Assembly (NCBI RefSeq): GCF_018873765.1
Contig: NC_057922.1
Span: forward strand, 16,071,563-16,135,562
Reading direction: 5' to 3'
Source of the DNA: Telopea speciosissima
Lineage: Eukaryota > Streptophyta > Magnoliopsida > Proteales > Proteaceae
DNA length: 64,000 bases
This document shows, in pieces, positions 25,849-38,213 of this stretch (the first letter of the stretch is position 1; each line of letters begins with the position of its first letter). Both the position numbers and the translations under genes were made by a program. Below the pieces are notes generated by a model. The model had not been told where the DNA came from. It saw only the letters and a program-made list of their open reading frames with translations, and did not search any database.

Positions 25849-25855
25849 ATAAAAC
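25849..25855 (+). promoter_or_regulatory. Probable TATA box of the response regulator gene
   Basis: TATAAAA stands 84 bp before the ATG, in a CT-rich pyrimidine tract and followed by a GA microsatellite (about 25905-25926) directly before the start codon. The spacing would leave a leader of roughly 50 bases. Position and sequence are seen; function is inferred. Confidence 0.4.
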
Positions 25856-25932
25856 CATTACCACACAGCCCCAACTGCACCCACCCTCATCAAACTTCAA
25901 AATTTGAGAGAGAGAGAGAGAGAGAGTTGAGA

Positions 25933-28900
25933 ATGAGTAGTTCAAAAGCAGAAGACATTGAAGAAGATAAGCAAGAGGAGGAAGAACAACAACAACAACA
26001 ACAGCACTTCCATGTGTTAGCTGTAGATGATAATCTTGTTGATAGAATGCTCTTGGAGAGGCTCCTCACTGTTTCTTCCTACCAAGGTACTTCACTTATA
26101 TATCTCTTTAATTAATTAACCTTAATTTGCCTTTGGGAGAGGGAATTTGTTGTTTATTTCTGATTCTAAGACAGTTTCAATTAGAGTTAGATTATGAATT
26201 TGTATTTAAAGTCAATTTTATTTTGTGATTTATTTCTACGCTAGCTTAATGGGCTTGCTTTGATTTTATCAGAACTTTCTTGTTTCCTAATTTAATTTTC
26301 TTTTCTTTCTCCCCGGCCTATAATATTCTTTCCTTGATACAGTAACTTGTGTGGAATCTGGTGATAAAGCTTTGGAATATTTGGGTTTGCTTGCCAATGT
26401 TGATCATCTTGATTCTACCTCCTCTTCATCATCATCCTCTTCTCCACCCTCAGAACATGAGGTCAGAATGCTTCTCTCTCTCTCTCTCTCTGTGCAAGGG
26501 GACCTCTTGTTCTTTTTTTTTTTTAGGAAAAATATGTTAAGTAAAACAAGAAAGGAAAGAGGAAAAATGGGTATTTGTGTTTTGAATGCGAGCAACATAA
26601 AAATTCTTTTTCTCCCATAAAACAACTTTCTGAATGAAGAAGCTTTATCAAAACAAAGCTTTCCTGAGAGACTACTCTACACCTACAAAAAAATATAAAA
26701 TGAGAAGGAAAGAAAGAGAGAGTAATATTTTTAATCTTGCAAGCTAGTCAGAATGTATGTAATTCACTATCTCAGAAGTCAAAAACAAAAATTTTTTTTT
26801 TCCTGGCCACCATCTATATACATTTATATAACTAAAGAAGAACCTAAACCAGATGATTTCTCAATATTATCTGATCAGCAATCTAACTCTCTCAGCATAT
26901 CACTCCATTGAGTATTTTTTTTTTTTTTGATTGATTTATTTATTTAGATTAATTGTTCATCAGGGTGATCAGACTGTGAAGATGAAAGTCAACTTGATCA
27001 TGACTGACTACTCTATGCCTGGAATGACTGGCTATGATTTGCTGAAAAGAGTCAAGGTCAACTCATCACCTTCCTCACAACTCCTTCCTCTCATTCTATA
27101 CTCACATTCTTCTTTTATGTTATATATATATCCGGCTCCTCTCCAGCGCACATGGTGCGGCTGGGGGGGTTCAATCCACACCACCACATGCATCTCAGTG
27201 CACTAGCGTGTGGATCAAGGCCTCCCCAACCGGATGATGTGTGCTGAACATCGTTCCGCACGGGAGAGGAGCTCAATCCATTTATTTATGGGTTTTGTTT
27301 GGATGATTAAAGTAAGTAAATTTTTTTCCATACGTGAGCAGAAATCCTCTTGGAAAGACATCCCTGTGGTGGTAATGTCATCGGAGAATGTGCCCTCCAG
27401 AATCAACATGTAAGTCAAATTCTTGTTTTTCTTTTTCCTTTTTTCCCCTTTAGTATGATTTGATTTTATGCAAAACCATGTAATCAAACTTTCTTTAGAA
27501 AATTTTAACAAAGTTTTCCTCCACCCATAGAGGATGGGTTCACTTACTATCTTAGGGTTCATCATAAACCCCTTTTAGGATTATAGTATATTTCAAAATA
27601 CCCTTTCGATACCCATTGTTACCCTCTCTCCCACCCGTCGATAAATAGGATCCCATTCATTATGGGTGGAAGGAAACTCAATCGATCCTATATAATTTCA
27701 AATTCTTTATCAAACAAAAACTACTTAATCTTGATTTGGGTCTTAATTTTAACAAAAATATTTAAAGTTGGATCAAGAAAATATAGGGAAAAACAGTAGA
27801 ATGAATCTACCCAAGGTTCATCCACTAGGTGATCAGTACTTCTCCATTAAGAGATTCTTAAGAATTCAAATTTACAGAATGGTCCCACTTGAAATATCTT
27901 GATAGAATGTTTGGTTAGAAGTGTAGTGAAATCAACAATCTTATTTCTTATTTATTACGTAATTTCCAACCATACACTCCACTAAAAAGTTTTATTTTTT
28001 TCTTTTGTCATTTTACTTACCAATTTACCAATGTGAAGACTGTTTTAACTTCATTTCACTGCAAACCAAATGGGTATCAATAGTTACTTTGTACGAGTGA
28101 GCCCATCAAAAAATTGCACATTTTGTTAAGGATAAATATAGATAGATTTACAAAAGTCACAAACAGTAAATCTTTATGGTCCTACCTTAGATCAGCTTAC
28201 TAAAAGACTAAAAGTTTGATCTCATGAAATAATGGCAACCACATGATATGTCATCTTCAGTCAAATTCTAGAAACTGTTTGGGGTAAGGATCCAAAAAAG
28301 CAAACACAAAAAGAAAATTACCTAAAGTATTCATTTTACTTTTACTGACTCTAGTCAAGCAAGAAACTCCAACCGAAATTCTTGGTCCTTAATTTTTGCT
28401 AGGCTTGTGATCACTGTTAGAGATTTTGACAAGTTGATTAATTGTGAAATAAAATATATATTCATTGGTTCTCATGATGTTTTATTTATCATTATATTCA
28501 TCCCTTATATTACACATTTTTTTCCAATATAAATAAATCCTGGCATTTCACATAAAACTGTGTTAAATGATGCGTTAAAAGATTTTCAACCTTTTGAAAA
28601 CTTTTAAGATAAAGTTTTCCTCCACCCATAGAGGACGGTCCACCCACCATCCTAGGGTTTTAGTATGTTCCAAAATACCCTCCCAATACCCATTCCCGCC
28701 CTTTCCCACCCCTTAGTGAATGGGATCCCCTTCATAGTGGGTGGAGGGAAACTCGGTCCAAACTTTTTTAGTTCACCACTTTGGTGACAAGAAGTTATTC
28801 CCATGAAGGGAATATTCAAATTAGGGCAAGTGATTGATGTCTGGTTGGTTGGGTAGTTCCTCCACCAGTGAGGGGGCCAATGAGAGTGCACATAGAGGCA

Positions 28901-30875
28901 TCAACATAGATGTTTTTTTTTGTTTCATTGGGGGGCAGGGCAGTACTTTTGTTGGCTCTTGTGTCTGGGTGTAGGAACCATGCGATCAGATAGCGTTCTT
29001 ATTCGCTTCAAATAAATAAAAATTCATGCTCTCCACACTATTTTTATTATGAACACTCCTTTTAAGGATGGCACTTCTCAAAAATTTCTGGATCACTTGG
29101 TTTACTAAAACTCTTATCTTGATTCCAGTGTTGCTAGAGCATACACACTTGTTTGCATTAAAAGAACAATCAATGGCATTTGATACATAACAACCATGAA
29201 GTGTTTGACAACTGGAGGTCCCAAATGTTTCTACTTTCTTTAAATGTATAGACAACTAAGGAAAATTCAATGTTGAACTGAAGGACCACTCAAGAGTACA
29301 AAAGATACACCAAATTTTAGATGAGATATTTTTTGAGACAAAACAAGAAAGGAAAATAAGGCATTAAAACCATTTGATTAATGTAGGAAAAGGATAGTTC
29401 CTTAATTAGTATGTTCACCCAAGTTGAGTCTTGGGTTTTCATTGAAAGGAAAACCATTTCTTTAGGTTTTCTTGTTTTTAATATCATTGGTTATCCACAT
29501 TTACTCAAAATAAACAATAAATAAGGGCCAATAATCTGGTGATATTTTAAAATAAAGACTTTTACCTAAAAAAAAATGTTTCTAACTACTCTTAATTTGT
29601 TTTTTATTGAACATATTCATTCTCTGTTATTCTACTGATTTGTCTGTAATCCTTCTTAATTTGTGGTCCAAATACTTATCCTTTACTTCAAGGTTTCTAG
29701 TAAGAACCACAAAACCACCAGTCTGGTAGGTCAAAAAGTCAATGTCGGTCTTTGTTATGTGCCTAATGGGATCCACTCTAGTGTATAGGCATTAGATTGG
29801 GTCAACCTAGTATGAGATAGTTTAAAGAGCTTGATTTAACGTCTTCCATCAGCTCTGAAACTTTTGACATATCGATCAAATATTTAACAGTCTCCACATT
29901 GTCATCACAAGTCACTTCATTTAAGATGAGGTGAAACTCAGTGCAGTAACAATATTCTTCAACTAAGAGAATGACCAACTTGTGAAGGCAAAAACAGAAG
30001 AAGGGCTAAACAAGGTTGGTCCCACCTGATAAGATCACTTTGCTAAAAATTGACCAGATTGAATAATGCCAACCACTTGATCTGTCGCATTCTCTTCTCT
30101 ATCTTAGCTATCACATTTCTATGGGCTCTGTTTGGGAAAAGAAACCTAACTAGCTAAAAAACGAAAAACATTTTAGAGTTTTATGCTTAGAATAAATCTG
30201 TTTTGGCATTGTTTTCATTCGTTTATTAGGACCCCATGAGTCTTGTGGGTGCCACCTCCTTTGAAAAAGGCTCCATGTGACCCCATGTGAACTGCCTCAG
30301 AAGTCTTCTTTTGAAATTCTTTTACACAAATGTCTATCTTTCTCTCTCTCTCTCTCTTTCTTATGTTGTTGGGACAAAAAGATTCGGAGAAGATCTTCCC
30401 TCTCATTTTGACTCTGTGTGAATGATGTAAAAGCTTGAAAACATTTCTTTCCCCAAATTTGACAAACCCACCTTTAGGTTTTGTATTCAAACAAAAAAGT
30501 ATTAAAAGTATTGGGTGCTTTTACAAGATTTGTTTGGTTGCAAGAGTTGGTCTGTCCCTATCCAGGATAAGATAGTTTGTCATTTGTTTGGGTTTATGAC
30601 AATTTGACAGGTGTTTGGAAGGAGGAGCAGAGGAGTTCCTGTTAAAGCCTGTTCAGTTATCAGATTTGGAGAAGCTTCAACCCCATCTTCTGAAATCTCT
30701 GACATGTAAATGCAACTTTAGCACCACCACCACCAATGACAGTAGCAGTAACTCTAACAACAATGGAATTAACATAAACTGTAACAGCGACAACAGTATT
30801 GAAAACAAGAGGAGAGCAGTGTCTCCTGAGCCAGCAGAGAGAATACCCAAACTCAAAGGCTTAACTGTGATGTAA
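25933..30875 (+). CDS. Type-A two-component response regulator (cytokinin signalling, ARR type)
   Basis: Type-A regulators accept phosphate from histidine phosphotransfer proteins and dampen cytokinin signalling in the nucleus and cytoplasm. Five exons: 25933-26086, 26343-26461, 26964-27056, 27342-27409, 30611-30875, encoding 232 residues. The receiver domain spans about residues 27-175: acidic pair D32-D33 (LAVDDN), phospho-acceptor D106 in [10 protein letters not shown]135/S136 after VVVM, and K157 in LLKPV. The five-exon pattern, with breaks after SSYQ and after the MTGYDLL segment, is typical of the family. There is no DNA-binding GARP domain, which excludes type B. The N-terminus is E/Q-rich with a six-glutamine run, and a Ser-rich insert follows the second exon's YLGL. 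The C-terminal tail is rich in Ser/Asn. I used the ATG at 25933; an in-frame TTG six bases upstream is not a plausible eukaryotic start. Introns 3 and 4 carry MITEs. Which ARR paralogue it matches cannot be told by eye. Confidence 0.93.
27131..27275. repeat. Hairpin MITE in response-regulator intron 3
   Basis: CCGGCTCCTCTCCAGCGCAC...GTGCGG on the left is inverted against CCGCACGGGAGAGGAGCTC on the right. It ends 66 bases before exon 4. Confidence 0.65.
27510..27684. repeat. MITE family with CTCCACCCATAGAGG ends, copy 1 (response-regulator intron 4)
   Basis: AAAGTTTTCCTCCACCCATA on the left pairs with TATGGGTGGAAGGAAACTC on the right; interior tcttagggttcat and tttcaaaataccc. Confidence 0.7.
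28610..28757. repeat. MITE family with CTCCACCCATAGAGG ends, copy 2 (same intron)
   Basis: Same ends (AAAGTTTTCCTCCACCCATA, and GTGGGTGGAGGGAAACTCGG) and a matching interior; it lies about 0.9 kb from copy 1. Confidence 0.7.
28845..29003. repeat. High-copy MITE family, copy in response-regulator intron 4
   Basis: Contains ccaatgagagtgcacataga, ggcatcaacatagatg, ggggggcagggcagtactttt, tgtgtctgggtgtagg and a right end gcgatcagatagcgttctt. Confidence 0.7.
29740..29880 (+). mobile_element. LTR fragment, same family as at 17964
   Basis: GTATAGGCATTAGATTGGGT, CCTAGTATGAGATAG and GAGCTTGATTTAACG match the reverse of 17990-18075. It lies in response-regulator intron 4. Confidence 0.6.
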
Positions 30876-31294
30876 ATGTGCAGAGAGAGAGAGAGAGAAA
30901 GAAGTGTTTTACTTTGTGTCATAATATAAGAGATGCATATCCTTTATTAGATCACAAATACTCTTCCCCACCCCCCTCAAAAAAAAAAACATTTAAAAGA
31001 AAAAAAAAAAATTCCTTTCACAAATATGTGGTAGAGGAAGCTATGAGACATTTTATGTATAGTACTTCATTACTTACTACTTGCCATGTAATGGAAAGAG
31101 CAAAAATATACTAAAGCTCACAAATCTTTATCTCTTTAGCTTGCTTAATTATCTCTACTATGATGTTTAATTAGCCACTTTAAAATCTCACATTGAAAAT
31201 AATATTCCCAAGTTCTTAGTTTTCCAAAATTGCTTTCCTTCACACTCACAAATCTACCATCATAATTACTCCCTTGTATGTTGAAGATTCGAAG

Positions 31295-31462
31295 AGGGTA
31301 GGCCTAGGTACAACAATGAGGTTTTTCTATTGCAACTTGGTAGTCGCAGGTTTGAACAAGGAAATAGCCTCTCCACAAAAAAGTGGGGGTAAGTTTGCTA
31401 CATATGTCCCTCCCCAGACCCTGTAAGTAGCAGAAGCCTCATACATTGGGTATTGCCTTTTT
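31295..31462 (+). mobile_element. Au-type SINE, copy 2
   Basis: Degenerate copy: GGTAGGCCTAGGTACAAC, GGTTTGAACAAGGAAATAGC, CCCTCCCCAGACCCTG, AGAAGCCTCATACATTGGG. It is flanked by TATGTTGAAGATTCGAAG (31277-31294) and TATGTTGAAGGTCCGAAG (31463-31480), an 18-base duplication with two mismatches. Confidence 0.8.
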
Positions 31463-31480
31463 TATGTTGAAGGTCCGAAG

Positions 31481-33767
31481 TACCCTTTGTGGTTCCTAGA
31501 GTTCCATCCAAGAGCAATGATTGTCATTGACGAAAGAATCCCTCGTCCTTCATTATGGGTGAAGGAAAACCCAATCCCTTGAATATAATAGTTTTCCAAG
31601 AATGGACACTCTTATTCCCATTAGGATCTGCACCACTGGTCCAACCCATTTACACCGATAAGGTCAATAGAACCTACTTAAGCAGATGTTTGAAGCAGTG
31701 TATGATGTGCTTCAATGTGGTCTTTTAAGTCCGGTAATGTCTACTAACTTTAGCAGACATGTGGTTATATAAAAAACGTCTGACGATTCCAAAGAACGAG
31801 AAAATAGAAACTCTAACTCTCAGACATGTCTTTTAGTTATTATTCATGTTAGACAATAAAACATTCATAAAGCTAAACTAGACGTATACACAAATGTACG
31901 GATGCCTACGTGGCTTGAATCTAGGCATAGGCCAACTTAATGGTAATCTCACAGCAAGCAGGATGGTGAAAAAAATAAAAAAAAATTTATGGGTCCACTA
32001 TTGATAAAGCCGGTCCGACTCCTCTATTTTCACCTGCCCGGTACTACCGTTAATTGTGAGTGCTACAATGCAACTCTAATTCAGTTTTCCTTTGTATCAA
32101 TACGTACTCTGGCCATATTTCTTTTCAACATCATAAGGGCTGCAAGGAAGGGGTCAGGTCAGGCAGCCCAACGGCCTACGGGCAAGACTTGGGCTGCCTG
32201 CAAACTTGGTTAAGCCCAGAACCTGGTTTAGGGCCTGTGATCAGGATTCAGGAACATTCTGCAAGACTTTTGAACTCATTACTATATTCATGGGTTGGAA
32301 TCGATATGGATCTGGAATAATAAATCTGCTGAAGCCAGAACTAGACTCTGAGCCCACCATCCTAAAGCCCAAAAGGCCCATTATAACCCCTGACAAAATT
32401 AGAACAAGCTATCTAGCCAAGCTACTAATTAAACCTCAGCATCTAATTCGATACTACCAATGACTGAGGAGATCATTACTACTCATGATTGGAGAGTTGG
32501 ACTCAAACCGATCCATATCTGATATACCCTAGCTAGGTAGAAGAAGGAAGAATATCTCAGAATAGGCTAGAGTTGGGCTTGGTTAAAATAAAATAAATTT
32601 AGAATTGGTTTGGGTTCAGATGAAGAAGTGGTTTAACTCTCCTTTAACTGGAATTTGATGCCTAATTAAGAGAAATTCGAATTGAGTCTATAGAATGACT
32701 GGACCTAGTTGGCTCAGAAGAACTAGATCCTTAGTCCTGACTCCGGAGTTGGGGGGGGGGGGTAATCTGGGTCTTTTTAAAAAACAGGGTAGTATCAGAA
32801 AAGAAGTTTAAGGTAACGTAATTTTAATAAATATAGGGTAAGTGTAGGGTAATGATAGTAATTGCCCCATATAATTTTCACACAAAAGTTATACCCTAGG
32901 CGTGTACATGTTCTATGTTTCCTACATGATTACATGAAACTAACTTAAGACAGAAAAGGTTACCCTTGGCAAGGAGCATCATAGAAACCTTTTACCTATA
33001 CCACGTTGGAAATATATTTAAGTCAAGGAATTCAATACGATTAATTGGGCGTGGTTCGATTGAAAAGATTCTATTTTGAGGATCGAGATTAATCGAAAAA
33101 ATCTGGAGGTAAAAGAGGGGACAGGAGTCATGATTAATTATTTGCATTGTGGGGTATCCAGTGACACTGACTAGGTGCCAATCATACTCCCGCAGAGAAA
33201 TCGGCAACACGGTATAAAAAGACAACTTGCTATAAATGGAAATAACTGGCAAATAATACCAAAATAAAATAATTAAAATAACAAAGGTGAGAGAAAAATA
33301 CCTGTTCTGGCCAAAAAGGCCTTGCCAACTTGGTTTTGTGGAGTCCTGTGCTCCCGCTATGAATCCATGATTCCGACTGAATTTTGGCCTTCAAGGGTAT
33401 TTTGGGATTTGACACGGGTTTAAACGTTTATATTTCAAGAAAAGGAACAAAAAAAACCGGTATTATTCACATAAAAATTGAGGCCCCAATTTTTATTTGA
33501 AATACATGCACTTCTAATGTTTAAAAAAAAAATGGTAACATCTAAAATTAACTTTAGAAATTCTTTTTAGTAGATGCAACAATTTGTAGCTCAATTTAGA
33601 TCAGTGCATTGACCTTGAATTAAAGGTTATATCATGAGAAATGTAGTCCTTCGAGTCATCTTTACGTCGGTGAAAGAATCAAGTCGATCAGAGAGAGAGA
33701 GATGGTCAATTAAGTAAACCATTGTTTAACAAGTCCAAGGTCTAAAAAAAGGCTAAAATAAGAGAAT
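31481..33767. other. Intergenic DNA, no gene seen
   Basis: Frames at 31989-32463 overlap in three phases and lack family signatures. A partial CTCCACCCATAGAGG MITE end is at about 31545-31580, and a G run of about 11 at 32751. Confidence 0.4.
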
Positions 33768-33882
33768 GCTTGTTAGCAAACTCGTTTAAAACGGGAATGC
33801 TTGCCGTTTGTTTTTTTTCCCTTATGTTTGAAAAATATACAGCAAAACCTGTTCCATTTTAAGCGTGTTTTTGCTAACAAAG
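33768..33882. repeat. Short foldback element
   Basis: TGTTAGCAAACTCGTTTAAA on the left is inverted against TTTTAAGCGTGTTTTTGCTA on the right. Confidence 0.5.
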
Positions 33883-34925
33883 GGAGGGGCTTTCGGCATG
33901 TGCATGCAATACCACACGTGTAGAGTCAACCTGACTTGTCCCCCAAGCCACCTGATTTCACGATTTTTGGCCGACTTTGAATGACTATATCTTTTGATCC
34001 GTAAGTTTTATTTTTGTGTACCATATATAATTGGAATTGCTTTTCCGAGTACTATACAATGATGTGGAAGTCAATTAAAAATTCGATTGGGAACATAGTC
34101 AAAGATGCACTCAAGAAGAAAACTCACAAAATGGTAATTCACATAAATCACAAAATGGTCATTCACATAAAGTAACGGCCAATCGGCGTCGCCTTCATAC
34201 CAAAGTCTAGACCCAGGCTTAAAGTGACAAAATACATTCATTCGAAAAGTTTTGGTCAATTCCAAAAATACTTGGAGGTGTATCTAATTACAGGCTATTT
34301 TGGTAATTTTCACTAACAAAACCCTAATTTTTTTAAAACAGCTGATGATTGGGATCTCCAATGAGACTCTAGGGAATGTCCTTCATCACTGTCAAGTGTC
34401 AACACATTTCTGAAGGTGACAGCATTCAAAACCACTCAAATAAGGTCTATCCATGTCCAAAGACTTTATTCATCATTGCTATGCATGTCTCTAGGTGATA
34501 AAATGAGGTTTTTACAGTGGTGGTCCGTCTCAAATATCCGATCATCAAGTATGAGGCTCTTCACATTGATTTTTCAACAACCCTAATTATTCAAGCAATA
34601 TCTTTTTTTTCTCACAATTTTTTTAATGTGATAACGACATATGGAGAAGTCATATTGTTGTGAAATTTAATACATGACTAGGTAATGATGTGGATAATAT
34701 ATCCACTTAATTTGGACACAAACCTGGCTGCCACATGGCAACTATAGCGTATAAGAATTTCACCATCCACTTTTAATTTCTCCTTCAGCATGTTTATTAA
34801 AATGAATGCTATTAATGTGGCAAAATTAGCTTATATAGAAAAATTAGTTTATGGAGTAAAATTAGCTTATGTAACATTGGTTAAGCTAGTTTTGGGACTT
34901 TTTTTTTAAACATTTGCAACAGGGT

Positions 34926-35340
34926 TAAGGGTGTCAATAGTTTGGTTTGGTTTTGGTTTTTCAATTTGGTTTAGAAAATCGAACCAAATAGATTTAGAAA
35001 AACTAAAACCAATATCGAACTGATTAGATTTGGTTTGGTTCTATTCGGTTTGTATTCATTTCCATGTGTTCGATCTAATTCCATTCTTTGAAGGTTTTGA
35101 AATTTCAGTTCAACCTATTCATTTCATTCAGTTTGCATTCGGTTCTTATACATTTTATCAGTTTGGGTTTGATTTATTAGATTTGAGCTCGGTTTTAATC
35201 AGTTTGATTCAAACCGACCTTTTACTCTACTCCTGAATCAATTTGAATTTTATTTTCCAAAGTAGAACTGTCTTTTTGTTTTGATTTGGTTTGATTTTTA
35301 AATGATCGATTTAATTCTGATTCTAAATTGATACCATTAA
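34926..35340. repeat. Repeat starting TAAGGGTGTCAAT with TTTGGTTTGG arrays
   Basis: Begins AAGGGTGTCAATAG, then long imperfect ttggtttggttt / aaaccaaat stretches. The small frames here (such as 35030-35236) come from the repeat. Confidence 0.5.
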
Positions 35341-35507
35341 ATGGGGGGTGAATATTTGGATGTGGACTGAAAATTTCTAAAAATACAAAAAAAGAAAAAA
35401 GACTAAGGTCGATGTGTCTCGCTCTTCCCCCTTCCTATCTCTCATGTATGATGCTTCATCCTGTGCCTCCATTGATGTCATTTGCTTGCGGGTGGTATAC
35501 ATATTAG

Positions 35508-35960
35508 GGGTGTCAATGGGCTGGTTTGGGCTTTCGGTTTCGGTGTGACTTTTATAGAAATCGAAACCAAACCATTAAAAATATTCGGTTTTGGTGCGGT
35601 TTGGTTTCGTGTCGATTTCGGTTTATGATAACGGGTTGATATCGGTTTGGATTCGGTTTGGTACCGGTTTTATATAACTAGTAAGGTCCAGTTAGTGCTA
35701 ATTTTTCTTCTCTTTCTCTTTTAAGTACATAAAATATTTCAAATACAATGCATCTTTGTATCCTATGTCCTATGGCCTATGGATACAATTGGTTGGTAAT
35801 CACTAACAAAGGATATGAGATAAAATGAGACATTATCACAACACATTTAGGGGACAATGGGGCATTAGGCATTTCTTGATTTACTCATTTATCGGGTTAG
35901 GTTGGTTCGGTTTGGGTTCGGGCCTAACGGTTCGGACTACGGTGCACGTCGGGCTAGCCC
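35508..35960. repeat. Repeat starting AGGGGTGTCAATGG with TCGGTTTCGG arrays
   Basis: Same start motif as at 34926, then cggtttcggt and ttcggtttgg arrays to about 35960. Probably a hAT-like non-autonomous family; inferred from start motif only. Confidence 0.45.
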
Positions 35961-36164
35961 AAACCAAACCAAACCATTTGCCTTTCGGAGTGGTGGTGTA
36001 CATATCAAGAACTGAGAAAAAGGAGGCTGTAAGGCTGGCAACTATGCCCAAACATAGGAAGGGTAAAATGATCACATCACCTCTCATGAATTGAAAAATC
36101 ACACCTATGGATTCTTCTATGCATTCGTACTAGCCCTCATGTTAATGCAGGGGCCACGCAGCCC

Positions 36165-36343
36165 CCGACAAGGATCAGAAAATTCTCCTGTAATTCTTTG
36201 CCCGGTCCATTTCCCCCAAGTCCCTCTAATAGGGGAGGGTGAACCCCACCTGGGCAGTGTGTTCGGACAAGGGGTAGGGTGATCATTTCCACCCCCCCTA
36301 TGAGAGAAATTTAATTGTAGGGGATAAAGATCCGACAAGGATC
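36165..36343. repeat. MITE with 12-base flanking repeats
   Basis: CCGACAAGGATC occurs at both ends (36165-36176, 36332-36343). The interior has ctctaataggggagggtga and gtgttcggacaaggggtagg, the core shared with the 327-453 and 55920 hairpins. Confidence 0.5.
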
Positions 36344-36386
36344 CCCCTCCTATAAAAGACTTATTGGCATTTTATGTTAAAAGATA

Positions 36387-36546
36387 GGGGAAAGGAATGC
36401 TAATCGGTGCTACAGCCCGATGCAAAAAGATCGTCGCACCCTTAGATCTTTCCATCTTTTCAGGGAGTGTGATGTTCTTTTCGCGTTGAACTGTATTTGG
36501 GTGTAGGTACATACCCACACATAACACTGGTTAACGTTCTTTCTCC
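36387..36546. repeat. High-copy MITE family copy
   Basis: Left GGGGAAAGGAATGCTAATCG, right end in reverse GGGAGAAAGAACGTTAACCA; core gatgcaaaaagatcgtcgca and tatttgggtgtagg. Confidence 0.65.
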
Positions 36547-36559
36547 CTAAAAGATAAAA

Positions 36560-36690
36560 GGTAACTGTTCTCTACATTGGAGGCGCAGGATGCACCCAGA
36601 CACATGCGGCAGGGAAAATGACCCGTCCACCCCAAATAGCCGAAATAGTTGTGTGTTCGGATGCAAGCTGCCCATCCGTGCGCTCCCAGG
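36560..36690. repeat. Hairpin MITE relative (short)
   Basis: AACTGTTCTCTACATTGG at the left, aggatgcacccagacacatg, and gtgtgttcggatgcaagctg. It resembles the 18857 hairpin but the arms are weak. Confidence 0.35.
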
Positions 36691-36849
36691 AAAGGAGTGG
36701 AGCGAAATCCGAGAACATAGCCTCAGAAAATAATTAATGCAAATGAATGGTTAAAAATATAAATTAGTTGTTATCGGGACTTGTGAAGACTGAGATTCAC
36801 ATATGTGGTACAATATTCTGACTCACAAACTACAAGAACTACCCTTTGG

Positions 36850-37030
36850 GTGGCGGGGGGTTGTTTGAATTTTTCTCCCTTCAGGTTCTCTTGTCCGGTC
36901 AGGTGCACAGGTTTCTTTGGGCGGAAATGAGGATCTCACCTCACCCGGACAGTGTGTTTGGGCAGGAGTGAGATCGTCATTTTCATCTCTCCTATAAGAG
37001 GAACCTGAGAAGAGAACAATCCGGGGTGGT
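36850..37030. repeat. Foldback MITE
   Basis: CTTCAGGTTCTCTTGTCC on the left is inverted against ggaacctgagaagagaacaa on the right. The loop has ggacagtgtgtttgggcagg. Confidence 0.5.
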
Positions 37031-38134
37031 TTGGGTTTTAAAACTACAAGAACTACCCAGGTCTGAAATTTGTTCACATCCATGTTTCAATGTTTCATGC
37101 ATAAAGTCTTGCTTACCCTTACCAAAAAAAAATGTCACAGAGAAATTCTCCGCACGTCACTCCATGTTCAATTTTCAGTTTTCACGTGATTCCAACAGCA
37201 ACAGTAAGCAAATGCGTTCTGGTTTGTGGACAAACCTCCCATGGCTGCTGTAATGGTTTGGTCACCACTGCATTAAGCACAGAAAGACAAACAAAAAGCA
37301 GAAGTAGCCGCAGATTTCAAAACCTGTGGAAGTTTTGGCTTCTCTGCACCTATAACCTACCCCAAAAACCCCTACCACAATAATTGAAGTCATTAGCTCT
37401 CTCTCTCTCTCTCTCACTCTCTCTCTCTCTCTCTCTCTCACTATCTTTCTCTAATAAATGTGTTAGAATATTACAAAGGTGAGAAAATATACTTCTGTAA
37501 AACATTTATAGTTACTATATTTCATTGGAGATTGGGGATGGTTCTGGTCTGTTCTTCGTCCTCCAAAGAGAGATGGTATTTAGATTTGGTGATTTGTTTT
37601 TTATTTTAGGTAAAAGATATGGTGGTTTTTATTGTTCAGTTCACACTTCACACACAAGAAACAAAAAAAGGAATACAGAAACAATCTGTAATGAGCTGGT
37701 CCCCAGCTGAAAGCTGCGTCTTGGAAAGCAGCCCCCCTCTAACCCTTTTCTTCCGTCTTTCTTTATTGTTTCTTCAGTGGTGAAAGTGCGAATCGGATTT
37801 TAATCCGTTGCTGCTGTTGTAATGTAGATGCCATGTGTGTACAGCAAATCCCACATGATTTACATGGCATGGCACCCGTAGCACCGCACGATGAGTACAG
37901 CAGCAGCGGATAAAAATCCGTGTCAACCCACAGAGCCCCAATCCGATTTTCTGTTTATTTATTGGCTATCTTTGAAGACCCATCGACCAGTCATCTGCCC
38001 CTTGTTTAGCATCTCTGCTTGCTCATCCTCTCAAAGCCTGAAGATCTTATCAAATCTCTCTCACAGTATAAATCTCAGATTTAATTCATCCTTGGCTTTC
38101 GCCTCAGATTCATTGAACCCACCTCCAACTTCAC
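37031..38134. other. Upstream region of the DOG1-like gene
   Basis: CT microsatellite, scattered short frames and probable core promoter near 38065-38140. No other feature. Confidence 0.5.
37397..37440. repeat. (CT)n microsatellite upstream of the DOG1-like gene
   Basis: Two CT blocks split by one CA; about 780 bp before the ATG. Confidence 0.85.
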
Positions 38135-38213
38135 TATAAAGCCAAGAATCTAACCTTGTCGTTGTTCTGCAATTGATTATCAAAGGCTCAAACAAAGCCC
38201 TATCCCAGTAACC

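Noticed and set aside
25927-25932. An upstream TTG as the start of the response regulator
   Set aside because: Plant nuclear genes start at ATG; the in-frame ATG at 25933 gives a complete protein.
35825-36102. Frames rich in GLGWFGLGSG or reverse
   Set aside because: They arise from TTCGGTTTGGGTTCGG repeats.
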